A DNA stretch of 32,466 bases from Lingula anatina (Eukaryota; Brachiopoda; Lingulata; Lingulida; Lingulidae). The DNA is taken from NCBI RefSeq assembly GCF_001039355.2, contig NW_019775541.1, forward strand, positions 297,547-330,012, given 5' to 3'. This document shows positions 19,621 to 29,571 of the stretch, piece after piece. The notes below the pieces were generated by a model. That model worked only from the letters and a program-made list of their open reading frames with translations, did not search any database and was not told where the DNA came from. Both the position numbers and the translations under genes were made by a program. How positions within the stretch are numbered: position 1 is the first letter of the stretch; every line of letters starts with the position of its first letter.

Positions 19621-20561
19621 TCATAATATAAAGTTTTGATACACAGTTGCAGGCACAATTTCAAACAGTGATATTGGACCTGTGTACAGAAGGAACTGCC
19701 GAAACTCAGTTGCTTTCCAGTATGCAATTTCAAAGAGTGATCAAGGTTTCCTTGCAAACTCTGATGGTATACTGTCTTTTAAGGCCACTAAACGTCTTGA
19801 TATTTCTTGCAATACCCTATTAACAATTCTACAGGATAACGGGCCCTTCATCCACAGATTTAACAGCCTTTTCACTACCCCCAGACAAACAAGGTGCATA
19901 TAATCAAGAGGAAAACATGACACCATTCTAATGTTTAGCTGAGATAAAGGGGTGGGTCCCATGTGATGGTCTTCATCATTTTTTTTATCAAAAGAAATAT
20001 CGGTTCTGACTGTAGCATTGGTTTCAGGAAAAGGCATTTTTCCCATCCACTTGCCTGCTTGAATATACTGATCACACCCATGATAACCAGAGAAAGACTT
20101 GACATTTTTCACAAAGGGACTGGCAGGTGTATCACAAATGAATGAATGGATAGCAATAAATAAATAAATGTTTCCCATGACAGGGGAAACCTCCCTGAAT
20201 TTGTTTAAATTCATCAATAAAATCATGAAAATATTCGTTGATATCATTGGGCTTTGCTGTGCCTGAATATAATGCAATGATAAAAGGCTTACTGTATTGG
20301 TTAGGAATATTTACAATTCTCTCCATTATAGGCCAGAAATTATGACCAGTACTCTTAAACAGAGGGAGCCCATCTACATTTATCTGGAGGCTAGGAGCAA
20401 AATTGTCAGATATACGCTGAATGTCTTGGATTTGATGGCAAAGGCTGTGAACAATCCCAAAATAAAAATAGTCTCCACCACATTTACTTATAATGTCATA
20501 TTGGGTAGTTGTTTTTTCTTTAATATTCTTGGGTCCTTAGGCAAATGAAGATGGTAAAAAT
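19621..20561 (-). pseudogene. CACTA/EnSpm (Tnp2-like) DDE transposase remnant
   Basis: After an acceptor-like CATTTAACAG the minus strand reads FYHLHLPKDPRIL, then in other frames CGGDYFYFGIVHSL, NVDGLPLFKSTGHNFWPI, and a long block with FICDTPAS, YHGCDQY, a DEDHHMGPTPLSQL stretch, FPLDYMHLVCLGVVKRLL, PSEFARKP and WKATEFRQFLLYTGP. This order is that of animal transposases related to plant Tnp2. Asp in VDGLPLF (about 20372) and Asp in LDYMHL (19903) are the likely first two catalytic acids. Frameshifts fall near 20425 and 20180, and an in-frame TGA at 19741-19743 replaces an expected Arg codon. The N-terminal zinc-finger part and the C-terminal third are not found. Inactive. It belongs to the mobile fraction and may have mobilised the neighbouring modules. 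Confidence 0.8.
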
Positions 20562-20707
20562 CTGTTAAATGACCAATGCTTATTTATGAAATTCAATGGT
20601 GTACATAATAACTTACATGTAGATTCAACAGTGGCCTTGCAGGTATTTGTGGGAGGTAGAGGAAATGGAGACTTGTAGTCTTCTCTTGATTAAAAAAAAT
20701 TATCCCA

Positions 20708-21034
20708 TTATCTAAAAATCTGTGTGTTATCCTGGGTCAGTTCCATTTTACACTTTTCTAGGTCCTTCTTAAATATTTTTGTGTCCATGAGGGTTCCATC
20801 TGGTTCTAGGACCTGTAATTGTGGTATTTCTTTATGTTCATATCCCTGTGTCATTCTTGGAGTTAGAGAGCCATACACAAGTTCTTTGTTGCTAAAACTT
20901 GCAGACACAACCCAACGTGATCCAGCATGATGAATGTGAATTCCAGCTGTAACTACAGGTTGCAGGCCTATCCAGATAAAGCATACGGCTTGGTGAGGTG
21001 CAGTTACAACATTCAAAACGTTTTCAATAAAATG
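20708..21034 (-). pseudogene. Second Ulp1-like protease fragment, active-site residues lost
   Basis: The frame contains GLQPVV, then IHIHHAGSRWVVSASFSNKE and LVYGSLTP, followed by HKEIPQLQVLEPDGTLMDTK. This spacing matches the His-Trp box and the following Asp-Ser box of transposon-linked Ulp1/C48 proteases (usually xHWVVS and YDSL). Here the His is Arg (CGT) and the Asp is Gly (GGC), both explained by a single transition at the key base. The frame ends before the Gln/Cys boxes. It lies upstream of the transposase on the same strand. Weaker than the match at 14 kb; an unrelated coding remnant is possible. Confidence 0.45.
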
Positions 21035-22299
21035 AATTTTTGTGCAACAAGACGTAGAAGATGAGGTTCATATACACACGACAGATACGAGTGCAATCTG
21101 ATGAACTCCACAGTTTAGAGATATAACTGTAAGTATTGTAGCAATGTCCAGCACAAGGCCAAAATAATAGTTCAAGTTCCTAATTGTTACTTTCTTCCAC
21201 CTCCATCTTTTCTTTCTGGTGCCCATTTTAGATAGTTAACGATGCTTCCTTCTCTGTACAGCTATATCTTGACATCATGACATCTGGAAAAAAAAGTGAA
21301 GTAGAAATGTAAGCATATATGTATCGAACGTACGCTGGCAGGCGTGCCTATCATAGCTCATTGAGGGATTCTAAGAATGAGGTTAAGATTGGGTGTTAAA
21401 TTCCAGCTAGGGTGCAAAATGTAAGAACTATTTTTTTAGACTTAGCTGCCTAAACTGGAGCTGATAGATAGCTGATATGTTTATTACAAAAAACAAATCA
21501 GGCACAAATTACAGCAGTAAATGTTAAACACAATGCAACATTAATTTAATTACCTTTGATCACCTTAAAGAAGTTGCTGTGCCCAAACGGAAATTTATTT
21601 CTCTTCCCTGAAAAATTCATCCCAGCCATGACTGTTGGTCATACACCTACAAATAATATTTATAAAATAAAGGATATATTGAATAAAATCAGAAATGTCT
21701 TGGTTTGATCAAGAAAAGTCCAAAAAATTGGAATAATAACCTGCACTTATTTTTAAAATTCTGATAAAAAGGTTTATACTGCTAAACAAACCAGTATAAC
21801 GTAGCTATACACATGTAGGTTTGACTTTGTAATGTAATTAATTTACTAACATGGACAGAAATGTGTCAAGTGTAAAAGTATTAGTTATCATTCCATAAAG
21901 GTTTGATCATAACTTATACCTGAGTTCTAGGTTTCAGATATGTATTTTACACATTAAACACAGGAAAAAATTAAGTAAATGCATATATATTAGTATTTGT
22001 CCTACCTTTGCATGGCCTTTTTAGTGTGATCACACATGTTGATACCTCCTATCTCAGCAACTGTGGCTTTCTATCAAATGGAAAAAATAAATGTCATTAT
22101 TATAAAAATAATAACTAGTTTTTGTAATTATATTATTGAAACTGTGTGGCAAAACTTGCAAATATACAGGCATCAAACAGCAAAACATGCTTTCTTTTTG
22201 GTAATTTTAGGTACTGATGTTATATATGAAATGCCCACAGTCACAAGATGGACAGAGACATACATATGTCACGCTGATCCATATTGCATGAACTAATAA
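21035..22299. other. Non-coding, no gene recognised
   Basis: The part next to 21034 might carry the zinc-finger N-terminus expected before an animal Tnp2-like transposase, but no consistent Cys/His pattern could be read. The rest is AT-rich. Confidence 0.4.
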
Positions 22300-23243
22300 A
22301 AAGGGAAAAAATCTTCATATTTGAGTGTTGAAAGTGTAACTGTAACTGTAAGGAACTGGAAAAAATGAAAAATATCTATTCTTACCAAGAGACTAGACTG
22401 TTCTTGTACCTGTTCTTGTACATGTGACATTTCACATGTTTCTTTTGGCTTTCCCACATTTCCGTAATTTTTTCTGTGTTTAACCAAGTGTGTCCCGTCC
22501 TGCAGGATCACTGAAGGCTACCAGCAGCTGGTTAATTAGATTTAATGTTTCTTTCTCACCCCTGGTGGTATGTCTGCAATGCAAAGCAAGCTCTTTCCTA
22601 GTCAGTGGTTTCATATTTTCATCTCTGTCAGTCGATGGGTGCAGTTCATTTGCCTTGGCTGTATCCCTGTACCTAAGTAACCAACCCTTGTGCCATTTTG
22701 GTCAAGCCGTGGCCCTGACCTGCAGTCATTACAGAGTTCAGGACTTGACTGTGCTCATTTCCAACATTTGTGCACCACATTGTGGTCTTGGTTACTGCAC
22801 CAGCTTATTTCTTGATAACCTTTTTAGTTGAATCAAGCTTTGAAATATTTCCAAACTGACTTGTCTGCACTGCTTTCAGTCCGGGAAGCCTGTCCATGAC
22901 ATCAATGGCATATATATATATATGCATGCATCAGCCATCTTGGTTGGGGAACATGCTCTCTGGGCAGAGGCTGAACAAACACTGGAGGGGCAATGAGACC
23001 TGTCTGGGAAGCTTTGTGGAAGGGATCGCAGTCTGAACCATACTGGACAACCTTCCTGAGCCAGGGGTCTGTGTGTTGTACACGAGGCTTCTTTTGTATT
23101 TGTGAGCTGCTGTTTCTTAGGCCCCTCTCTCGTAGGAGACTGATCACTTTAACATCGTGGGCCAACTTCGCTATTAGAACAGCAGGGAAGTAAAGTGGGT
23201 GGCCAACATCCAGCTGTTGGATTATGTCCCTGCTCCAACTCAC
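22300..23243 (-). pseudogene. Degenerate coding-like stretch, family unknown
   Basis: The minus strand has a 113-codon frame from 23243 (MSWSRDIIQQLDVGHPLYFP, with a WLRKVVQYGSDCDPF block) and, further down in several frames, segments such as MDRLPGLKAVQTSQFGNISK and LNLINQLLVAFSDPAG. The higher GC than the flanks and the run of sensible segments on one strand look like an eroded protein gene, probably of retroelement origin, but no diagnostic motif is visible. Plus-strand frames at 22490-22831 and 22993-23193 overlap it and are shadows. A short (AT)n lies at 22911-22922. Confidence 0.35.
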
Positions 23244-23985
23244 CAGTTTCCAAACCAGAGTCTAAGAGGAGTGTATCTAAAAGCCCCCCCAACAAAGGAA
23301 ATTCCAATTTGATAAGTCTTTGCGCTGCTAAAATATGTCTGTCATTCAGCCATCCATTTCCTAACAGTGTATTTATGCCCCCCTATATTTTCTGTTATCT
23401 GAGAATGCAATATAAAATCAAACGATGAGTTGGTGTAGGATGTTAGCCTTTTACAATATGGGTTATATATGTATTATTTATATATAACATCAGCAGGCAA
23501 GATGATGTCCCTTCTCTTAGAGGATTGTAGAGGAAATTTTTACTCCAAAATCTGTCTTTAGTCAAGTTAGAAAAAATAGTCATTATAAATATAATTCAAG
23601 ATACATGTATCTAATTTAATCTACATTTGTCCTTTTATACTTGTTACTGCAAAACAAACGCTGTTTTGTAGATATGATGATCAAAGTTTATTATAGTGAA
23701 TGTGGAGCGCTTTGGTTACTCGTCCATGAACGGTGTAGCTTACAGATACTGTCCAAAACTACAAAAAATATAAATAAATAAACAAGATTAACTAAATGAA
23801 TTGTAAATGTAGTATATAATTAAGAAGAATCTTACAAATAAGTAATGGATAAATGCTTACTTTTTACGCCCCATGTAGTTCATAACGTGTGTCCACCTGC
23901 ACCGTTCAATCGTTCATAGCATTGTCCATAAAATAAGTGCGCATAACCACTCTGCGCACATCTGGTGCATTTACAATACTGTAAT
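23244..23985. other. Non-coding, no gene seen
   Basis: AT-rich, no recognised feature. Confidence 0.55.
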
Positions 23986-24158
23986 CAGGCCCGTAGCCAG
24001 AGGGGGTTCGGGGGGTTCGAAAGAACCGCCCTTTTTTCTGGGAAAAGGTCCACTTTGAATAAAATTTGTTCTAGGTACATGAAGGTTTTATGGTAAAAGG
24101 TCCACTTTTGCAGAAAACGAACCCCCCATTTGAAATTGCTGGCTACGGGCCTGGTAAT
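23981..24158. mobile_element. Complete 168-bp MITE with 15-bp perfect TIRs and 5-bp TSD
   Basis: Element 23986-24153 begins CAGGCCCGTAGCCAG and ends with its exact reverse complement (24139-24153). It is flanked on both sides by GTAAT (23981-23985 and 24154-24158). Just inside the left end is a G/C-rich patch (GGGGGGTTCGAAAGAACC), itself near-palindromic, then words shared with the copy at 8631-8760. No coding capacity. The end sequence recalls hAT-type ends but the duplication reads as 5 bp, so the superfamily is open. Confidence 0.9.
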
Positions 24159-24762
24159 GTTTGTTGTACAAACCCATCACAATCTCCACATTTCATCAGT
24201 TGAAGGATTCTATCTTGGTAAACAGTGTGGACACTGTGTTGTGAAGGTAAAAACATTCTGCATGGAAAGACTCTGCTTTTGGATCACTGAAGGGTCAGGT
24301 GATACAGTGGTCAGGGCACGTGTCTTCATTCTTCAGGTTCAGTTTTTATTCTTTGTCTTCAGGTAATGCAGGCTTGTTAATAAATCATTCTTCAAACTTT
24401 GACATTGATATAAGCAGAAATGGACCCTTTGGTCAGCTGCCACAAATCACACAGCTTTCTGAGAGCCCTGAAGCCTTCTTTTCTTCAGTGCATATATACA
24501 TGGTCTGGTCATATTGAATAGTGAATAATAGTATTGAATAGCCCAGTAATAAAATTATTTTTTATTGCCCTATAAATGTTTCACTTGGAAACTCTTCAAA
24601 GGTGTACAGGTTTAGACCATATATTGAAATGTGTGCTTCCTAGGTAACATAACTCACATGTATACACCATAGAACACAAGTGAATCCATCTAGTTGTTTT
24701 TCGTGTTCAATATAGTGACAAACTGCACCTTGCGCATATAATTTACATAATTTATATAAATC
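24159..24762. other. Non-coding, no gene seen
   Basis: No recognisable feature; two short overlapping plus-strand frames without family resemblance. Confidence 0.5.
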
Positions 24763-24922
24763 CAGGGGCAGATTGAGACCGTCTTCAGGTCTTCTGGAAG
24801 CAGTCCGAGCTTACATTTTTGGGTATCTAATTTTTTTCTGTTGGAAGACAGTCAAAAATGGACAATGGACCAACAAAGATAATTTGGAAGACTGTCACAA
24901 AATATCTCTGGATCTGCCCCTG
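24763..24922. mobile_element. 160-bp MITE with CAGGGGCAGAT ends
   Basis: CAGGGGCAGAT at 24763 pairs exactly with ATCTGCCCCTG at 24912-24922. The inverted similarity continues imperfectly inward (GACCGTCTTC versus GACAGTCTTC). Flanks TAAATC and TAAACC could be a decayed target-site duplication but this is not secure. Ends resemble the hAT-type CAGGGG class. Non-coding. Confidence 0.8.
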
Positions 24923-24991
24923 TAAACCAATTATTAATACAATACAATATGACATGTCTTTTAACTTATTTTAATACACAAATAAATGTAG

Positions 24992-25010
24992 ATTTTTTTT
25001 TTTTTTTTTT
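24992..25010. repeat. Poly-T run
   Basis: A run of about 18-19 T just before the hairpin at 25031. It could be the poly(A) tail of a minus-strand retroposed copy, which would make the downstream 25031-25760 segment a candidate retroposon, but no other hallmark is visible. Confidence 0.6.
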
Positions 25011-25030
25011 GTAAAACAGGATAATTATTA

Positions 25031-25058
25031 GTACCACCAGCGTGTATGCTGGCGGTAC
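25031..25058. repeat. Hairpin GTACCACCAGC / GCTGGCGGTAC
   Basis: Eleven-base arms (10 Watson-Crick pairs plus one wobble or mismatch) around a 6-nt loop GTGTAT. It marks the left edge of a 0.7-kb stretch that differs in composition from its flanks and may be an element terminus. Confidence 0.7.
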
Positions 25059-25760
25059 TCATGGTTTTAGTCCCAACCCGTCTCGTGCGGCTCCACGTTC
25101 TGGCGCTGGATACAAGTCACCGTTACCACTTCTCCTCCTAGACAGCAAGGACCCGTGTCCCCATCTCTTGGATTTAGGTCACATATAATCTCAACTTGAA
25201 CCCCCTGGTTTTTTTGTCTCAGTCGGTGCAATGGCCTGGCTTGTTGAAATGCACCCTTGTCAAAATTTTTGAAAATTCTGATATTCAATGCCAAATATCT
25301 CCCAAACCAAAGGAATTATGGGAAAATTTTCTATAGAAGTCTGAACGAAAGTCATATGTGGAGATTCAAAATATGCCCTTGGATTTGACCTTTGACCTTT
25401 ATTTCAAGGTCAAATGGGCCAAAATTGTCTAAAAATGGGAATTTTTTGCAAAAAAAAAAATTTTTTGTGCCACTTTTCAGAAACTACACAGACCTAAGCT
25501 CTCATATTACAGTGGGGGGTTACAATTAGGGACTTCTTTCATTTTCTAGAGTTTGGGGTCAATCAGTGCATTTTCACAGGAGACGCAGCCATTAGAAGAT
25601 CTAATGGCAAAACTGAAAACTCTCCCTAATTCTCAAACCATAAATGCTGTAGACTTGGGGTTTTTTTGGATTTTGTAGAACTTGTCAAGTGCAATACTGA
25701 GGGTGGTGTCCTCTTTTTTGTTTTGATATGGTTAAGGAGTGCGCTATGATAAAAAACAGC
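25059..25760. other. Probable dispersed repeat, non-coding
   Basis: More GC-rich at the left (25060-25260) than the surroundings, with a minus-strand open frame of 75 codons (25294 to 25067) that matches nothing I know. Contains the inverted repeat and receptor-like motif at 25386-25412. The right boundary is arbitrary. Called a repeat only because of the edge hairpin and composition. Confidence 0.3.
25386..25412 (-). promoter_or_regulatory. DR1-type AGGTCA pair plus extended half-site
   Basis: On the minus strand AGGTCA-A-AGGTCA (25398-25386) is a perfect one-base-spaced direct repeat, the classic RXR/HNF4/COUP-type nuclear-receptor site. Six bases away on the plus strand TCAAGGTCA (25404-25412) is a perfect ERR/SF-1-type extended half-site. 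The arms TTTGACCTT and AAGGTCAAA also make a 9-bp inverted repeat with a 6-nt loop. No gene is adjacent, so a regulatory role is unproven. Confidence 0.4.
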
Positions 25761-25853
25761 AAATTAAATTATTATAAAAATAACATATATGATATATATC
25801 AAATTAGTATTTTTAAAATATAATACCCAGTAGAGATAATTTACGCATGAAAG

Positions 25854-25963
25854 ATGACATTACTTTCTGATAACACTATTAATATGTCTATTCCTTTGCA
25901 TATTAATAATGACATTTCTTTCCGATAACATTATTAATATGTCTATTCCTTTGCATATTCAGA
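25854..25963. repeat. Tandem duplication, two units of 55 bp
   Basis: ATGACATTACTTTCTGATAA at 25854 recurs at 25909 with three or four differences. Both units contain ATTAATATGTCTATTCCTTT, and the octamer-like TTTGCATAT. Non-coding. Confidence 0.9.
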
Positions 25964-26002
25964 AAAATCATTCAGGAGTTCTTCAAAAAGCTAGACAATT
26001 GA

Positions 26003-26254
26003 GAAAAGTTCCATTATTATACAGGACACTGTGTTTATGGGATAAGTGAACAACTCCCTTCATTTAATAAACCTGCTCAAAGTGACAGGTTCAAAAAATT
26101 GAAGGGAGGTAGAAGGGGAGACCCAGGTATATTTGTGGCAGGTAGGGCAACCTACGTCCCTAGAGGTGGGCAGTCTGTGAGAGCAAGATTCCACCATGCC
26201 ACAGAAGAGCTACCACCTGTGCGGATCCCTGTGCCTGATTGTCTATCGGTTTGA
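26003..26254 (+). other. 83-codon open frame without ATG, coding-like; not recognised
   Basis: Between stops at 26000 and 26252 the plus strand reads YTGHCVYGISEQLPSFNKPA, then KKLKGGRRGDPGIFVAGRAT, YVPRGGQSVRARFHHATEEL and PPVRIPVPD. The composition is unlike the AT-rich flanks and is rich in Gly/Arg with a positively charged middle. A 17-bp word, ATTGAAGGGAGGTAGAA, is shared with 17216-17235. It could be an exon of a host or element gene. No family recognised and no convincing splice sites fixed. Confidence 0.35.
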
Positions 26255-26550
26255 TATTACAAATGATCAATATAACAGTAAGGAATTTCCATAATATTAA
26301 TCTTTTCAATTTTTATTGCAATTCCTTTGTATTTCAGAGTAGAACATCTTCAAATTTACAGGAAAGGTTCATAGTGATCAAATACAGATGAAATTCAGAT
26401 ATAAGAGTTATGGAATTGTCATGCTTGAAGTAACAGTTTGTTGATTAAAAAAATTCTTATTAAATATATTAATTCTGTATCAGCAACATAAAAAATTACT
26501 TAAATGCAAGGAGTGCATGGAATCAACACTATAAAGAAAATATCAGTTTA
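26255..26550. other. Non-coding, no gene seen
   Basis: AT-rich spacer to the end of the HIRAN-like remnant. Confidence 0.6.
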
Positions 26551-27294
26551 TTATTGAATATATTTACTTTTTCTTATCACTTGGATAGGCCAAGCTCCTT
26601 TTTTAGTAACAAATAACTTAACATAAAAACCTGGCACTTTCCACAACCTAAAGGAAATCTTGTCAATTCTGCAACCAGCTACTAAATCTAAATTAACATA
26701 CTGCCATAATTCCTGTGGAAAATGACCAATTGTAACCCACTCTCCTTCGTGTGAAATCTGGACTGCCTTGCTTCCAATAGAATAATCATTATCCAAAATG
26801 AGTCTTGTTGATACAGTTTCAATAAGCTTTTTGTTCATTTGGTTATGTATGTTTTTCAATAAAGTTTGTCTATACTGAAAATGGGCAACCCCCAATACTT
26901 TAAAAGGTAGACAGTGCTCAACATTTTCATCAGCAACATCTTCATCTTCTCCCTCCTCTTCTTCACTACTTAGGTTTTATTGTCATCCTTGATGAAAGGT
27001 GCACTATCAGACTCCCAGTCACAAACAACCAGGCAGGGACCAAATAACTGAATGTTAGTTTTGAAAAAGTAGCGGACAAAAATGATAAAAGGTTCAACAT
27101 TTAATTGTAGACCTAAAATATCACTGGATGAAAATAAAGCTGTCTTGATCCATTACATTGTACAGTGGTTCTATGCAATTCAACAGAAATGCCTGGGAAA
27201 CAAGGTATAGTGTGTGTTATTTTGTCTGGAAAAACTTCTAAAACAGTCATTTCCTCATCACCTCCTTCTTCTGCTTTACAAATGCATAACATGT
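26551..27294 (-). pseudogene. HIRAN-like domain protein remnant
   Basis: The C-terminal 145 codons in one frame contain an acidic stretch (SSEEEEGEDEDVADENVEHC), then LPFKVLGVAH..RQTLL, a segment ending STRLILDNDY.IGSKAVQI, then EGEWVTIGHFPQELWQYV and PGFYVKLFVTKKGAWPIQVI. The order PFxVxGVAH, xRL.D..Y, W..IG.(IP)..L, KKGxW matches the HIRAN-like domain in animal transposon-associated proteins; HIRAN domains bind 3' DNA ends or stalled forks. Upstream, in two other frames, an exon begins after an acceptor (AATTATTTTCAG) at 27295 with MLCICKAEEGGDEEMTVLEV and continues LFGPCLVVCDWESDSAPFI. At least two frameshifts (about 27130 and 26965) break it. No His or Cys catalytic site is expected in this family. 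Same strand as the transposase. Confidence 0.6.
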
Positions 27295-28184
27295 CTGAAA
27301 ATAATTAATACATAGAAAACATGTGACGCTGATCTATTGCTGAGCAGCAGGTGTACCGGTGTATTGAAACTGTTTTGAGATGAAATATATATTTGGTGTA
27401 TCTATGGGGTATATTCCTTTTCCTTCTTTTTATGACATATATTTCTGAAGTTAAATTTAATTCGTTTTGAATTATTATGAAGCAAACAAAACACACCTAC
27501 CTTTCCCAATTTGTTAAAATTAGCAGAACGGAAGATTTAGAGTAAGATGAGTATGTATACGTCAGTGGGCAATAAAATGCCGTCATAAGAAAATTATGGC
27601 AAATGGAAATCGTATATATATTACATTAAACAAGTTATAATTTATAATGAAGAACCAAGGATACATAATGCAATCATTGTTTAGTCTCTTTATTTCTTAT
27701 AAAACTGTGATCAATTGTTCATATTTCTTTAAATGCAGTTGAATCTAAAAAAAATGACATTTCATTTAACTTTTGGTTTGTGATTTATTAAAAATTATCT
27801 ATTTAATGTTATCCACAACTGCCTCCAAGGGACCATCATGATATATAACTGAGGAAGACCCATGCTAATAAATAACAAACAATTAACATGTTAGAGGGGC
27901 TGTCAGGGCAAATTTCATTACCTCACACGTAATATTGACAAAGATCCAACAATATATGATTAATTATAAAGATTATGACTGTCAACAGCCTGGCATGTCT
28001 AAGAGAGAAAGTAGGAGTAGGTTACTGGAAAGCTGACCCAGCAAATCTGCTGGCATGTAAGGGAGAGGGATATTAGAAACAAACAGCAGAATATGGTAAA
28101 TCTGGAATGCATGAAGTTGCACGACTCGGGTAAGTATCTTAGTCGAGACTCTATAAGTGTCGATTGGACCCATGGACTCTGGAG
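27295..28184. other. Non-coding, no gene seen
   Basis: AT-rich. The minus-strand frame 28194-27982 follows the gypsy integrase stop and is Leu/Ser-rich 3' sequence of that element at best. Confidence 0.45.
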
Positions 28185-28496
28185 TTAGTGACAAGACTTT
28201 AAATTATCATAGTGCGCAACTTTGGGTTTATGCTTGTGGCTAAGCTTTATCCGGTATACTAGGTCTGAAATTCGATCTACCACCTCGTATGGTCCTGTCC
28301 ATTTTGGCTGTAGTTTTGGACTTACACCCTTCTTCTTGTTGAAATCGAAGTACCATACTTTTTCTCCTACTTTGTATACTTGCCAATGTACTTGGGAATC
28401 ATAGTTACTCTTCTGTACAACAGCACTCTTCTTGAGCTTCTCTCTTGCTTGTTTCCAAACACTACTCAAGTTTTCCCACAATTGCAAAGCATCCAC
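28185..28496 (-). pseudogene. Ty3/gypsy integrase C-terminal domain fragment
   Basis: The frame reads AREKLKKSAVVQKSNYDSQV, then YKVGEKVWYFDFNKKKGVSP, KLQPKWTGPYEVVDRISDLV, YRIKLSHKHKPKVAHYDNLK. The KxGVSPKLQPxWxGPYxVxxRxSDxVYRI signature is the integrase C-terminal SH3-like DNA-binding region of gypsy pol. It is cut off abruptly near 28500, so the catalytic core, RT and RNase H are all absent. The domain itself is free of stops. It differs in type from the plus-strand copy at 9.3 kb (which has the NKLSTPYE/RDASQFK form), so two gypsy lineages are represented. A dead fragment. Confidence 0.9.
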
Positions 28497-29571
28497 TGTT
28501 ATTCATTCTGAACATGGTGCATGCACCCCCCCTCCCCCACTTTGACTGAGCAAAAAATAAATAAAAAATTATTATTTATTTATTTATTTTATTTTTGCAT
28601 GTATTTTGGTGACTGTCTTACCATAGATACCACACCATGATTTTGTTCTACATCAAATTTGCAGAGTGGCTTTGTTTTGTTCTGCTTTAATTCAAAATTA
28701 GCAGGATTTGATTATTTTTACACATACACATGTACAGTTTTATAAGTATTGAAAGAAGCTCTGGTAAAACTGGTGAATTTGTAAACCTATAGGCCTTGAC
28801 CCATATATTCATATTTATACATTATGTATGATAATTGTATATATTCAGTGCTGTCACAGAAAAAAATCTATTAAACTCTGTTGTTGCAACATGTTTTGTG
28901 TCTGTATATTTTGCCAGCTTTGCTGTCTAGTCTTTTGTTAGTGCTCATCTTATGGTTTGCTCAAAGATAATTAAGTATAAACAATGTCTGCAGCAATTTT
29001 GTGTGAGTAATATGCAGAATATTATATCATTTTATTATTATTTATTTAAATAAGGAATTAAGCAACATTTTGCAATTAGTATACTGAAGCTTTTATACTA
29101 GCATGAACACTACTGTTGTGATCTCATTGTAGTCTTTATAAAAGATGAGTACTTATTATTGCTTCTGTTGCTTACTTTGTAATTTTCTGTTAATTTTATT
29201 AAAATTGAATCAAAAGACATTTTCTTATCTTTAGTATCCAAATTTATTTATTGAGTTAGCTTGCCTGAAGCAGTGCTAATAAATTAATACTGGATAAAAC
29301 AAGTCAGAATAATGACTGAATCATCACATTGTTAATGTCTGTTATAAGTACTGGTACCTAGTAAATTCCCACCTGGTAATTCTGAAGCTGTTTGTAATCA
29401 AAGAATGTTTATTTATTTAATTTAGCTCATTAGTGCAGAATTTTATTTAAGAGAAACAGGGTCAAAGTTGTGTAGAGGCATAGATAAAGAGAGGTGAGAA
29501 AGAGAAATTAAGTAGTAAGAAAACTTCATACTCCTATAGCTGTTGATATATTTTCTCTCTCATGCCTCATA
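28497..29571. other. Non-coding, no gene seen
   Basis: Includes a C-rich patch (CACCCCCCCTCCCCCAC) at about 28525-28541 at the edge of the gypsy fragment, then AT-rich sequence. Nothing else recognised. Confidence 0.5.

Noticed and set aside
22490-22831. 113-codon plus-strand frame
   Set aside because: The minus strand of the same region reads as an eroded coding series in several frames; the plus frame shows no family motif.
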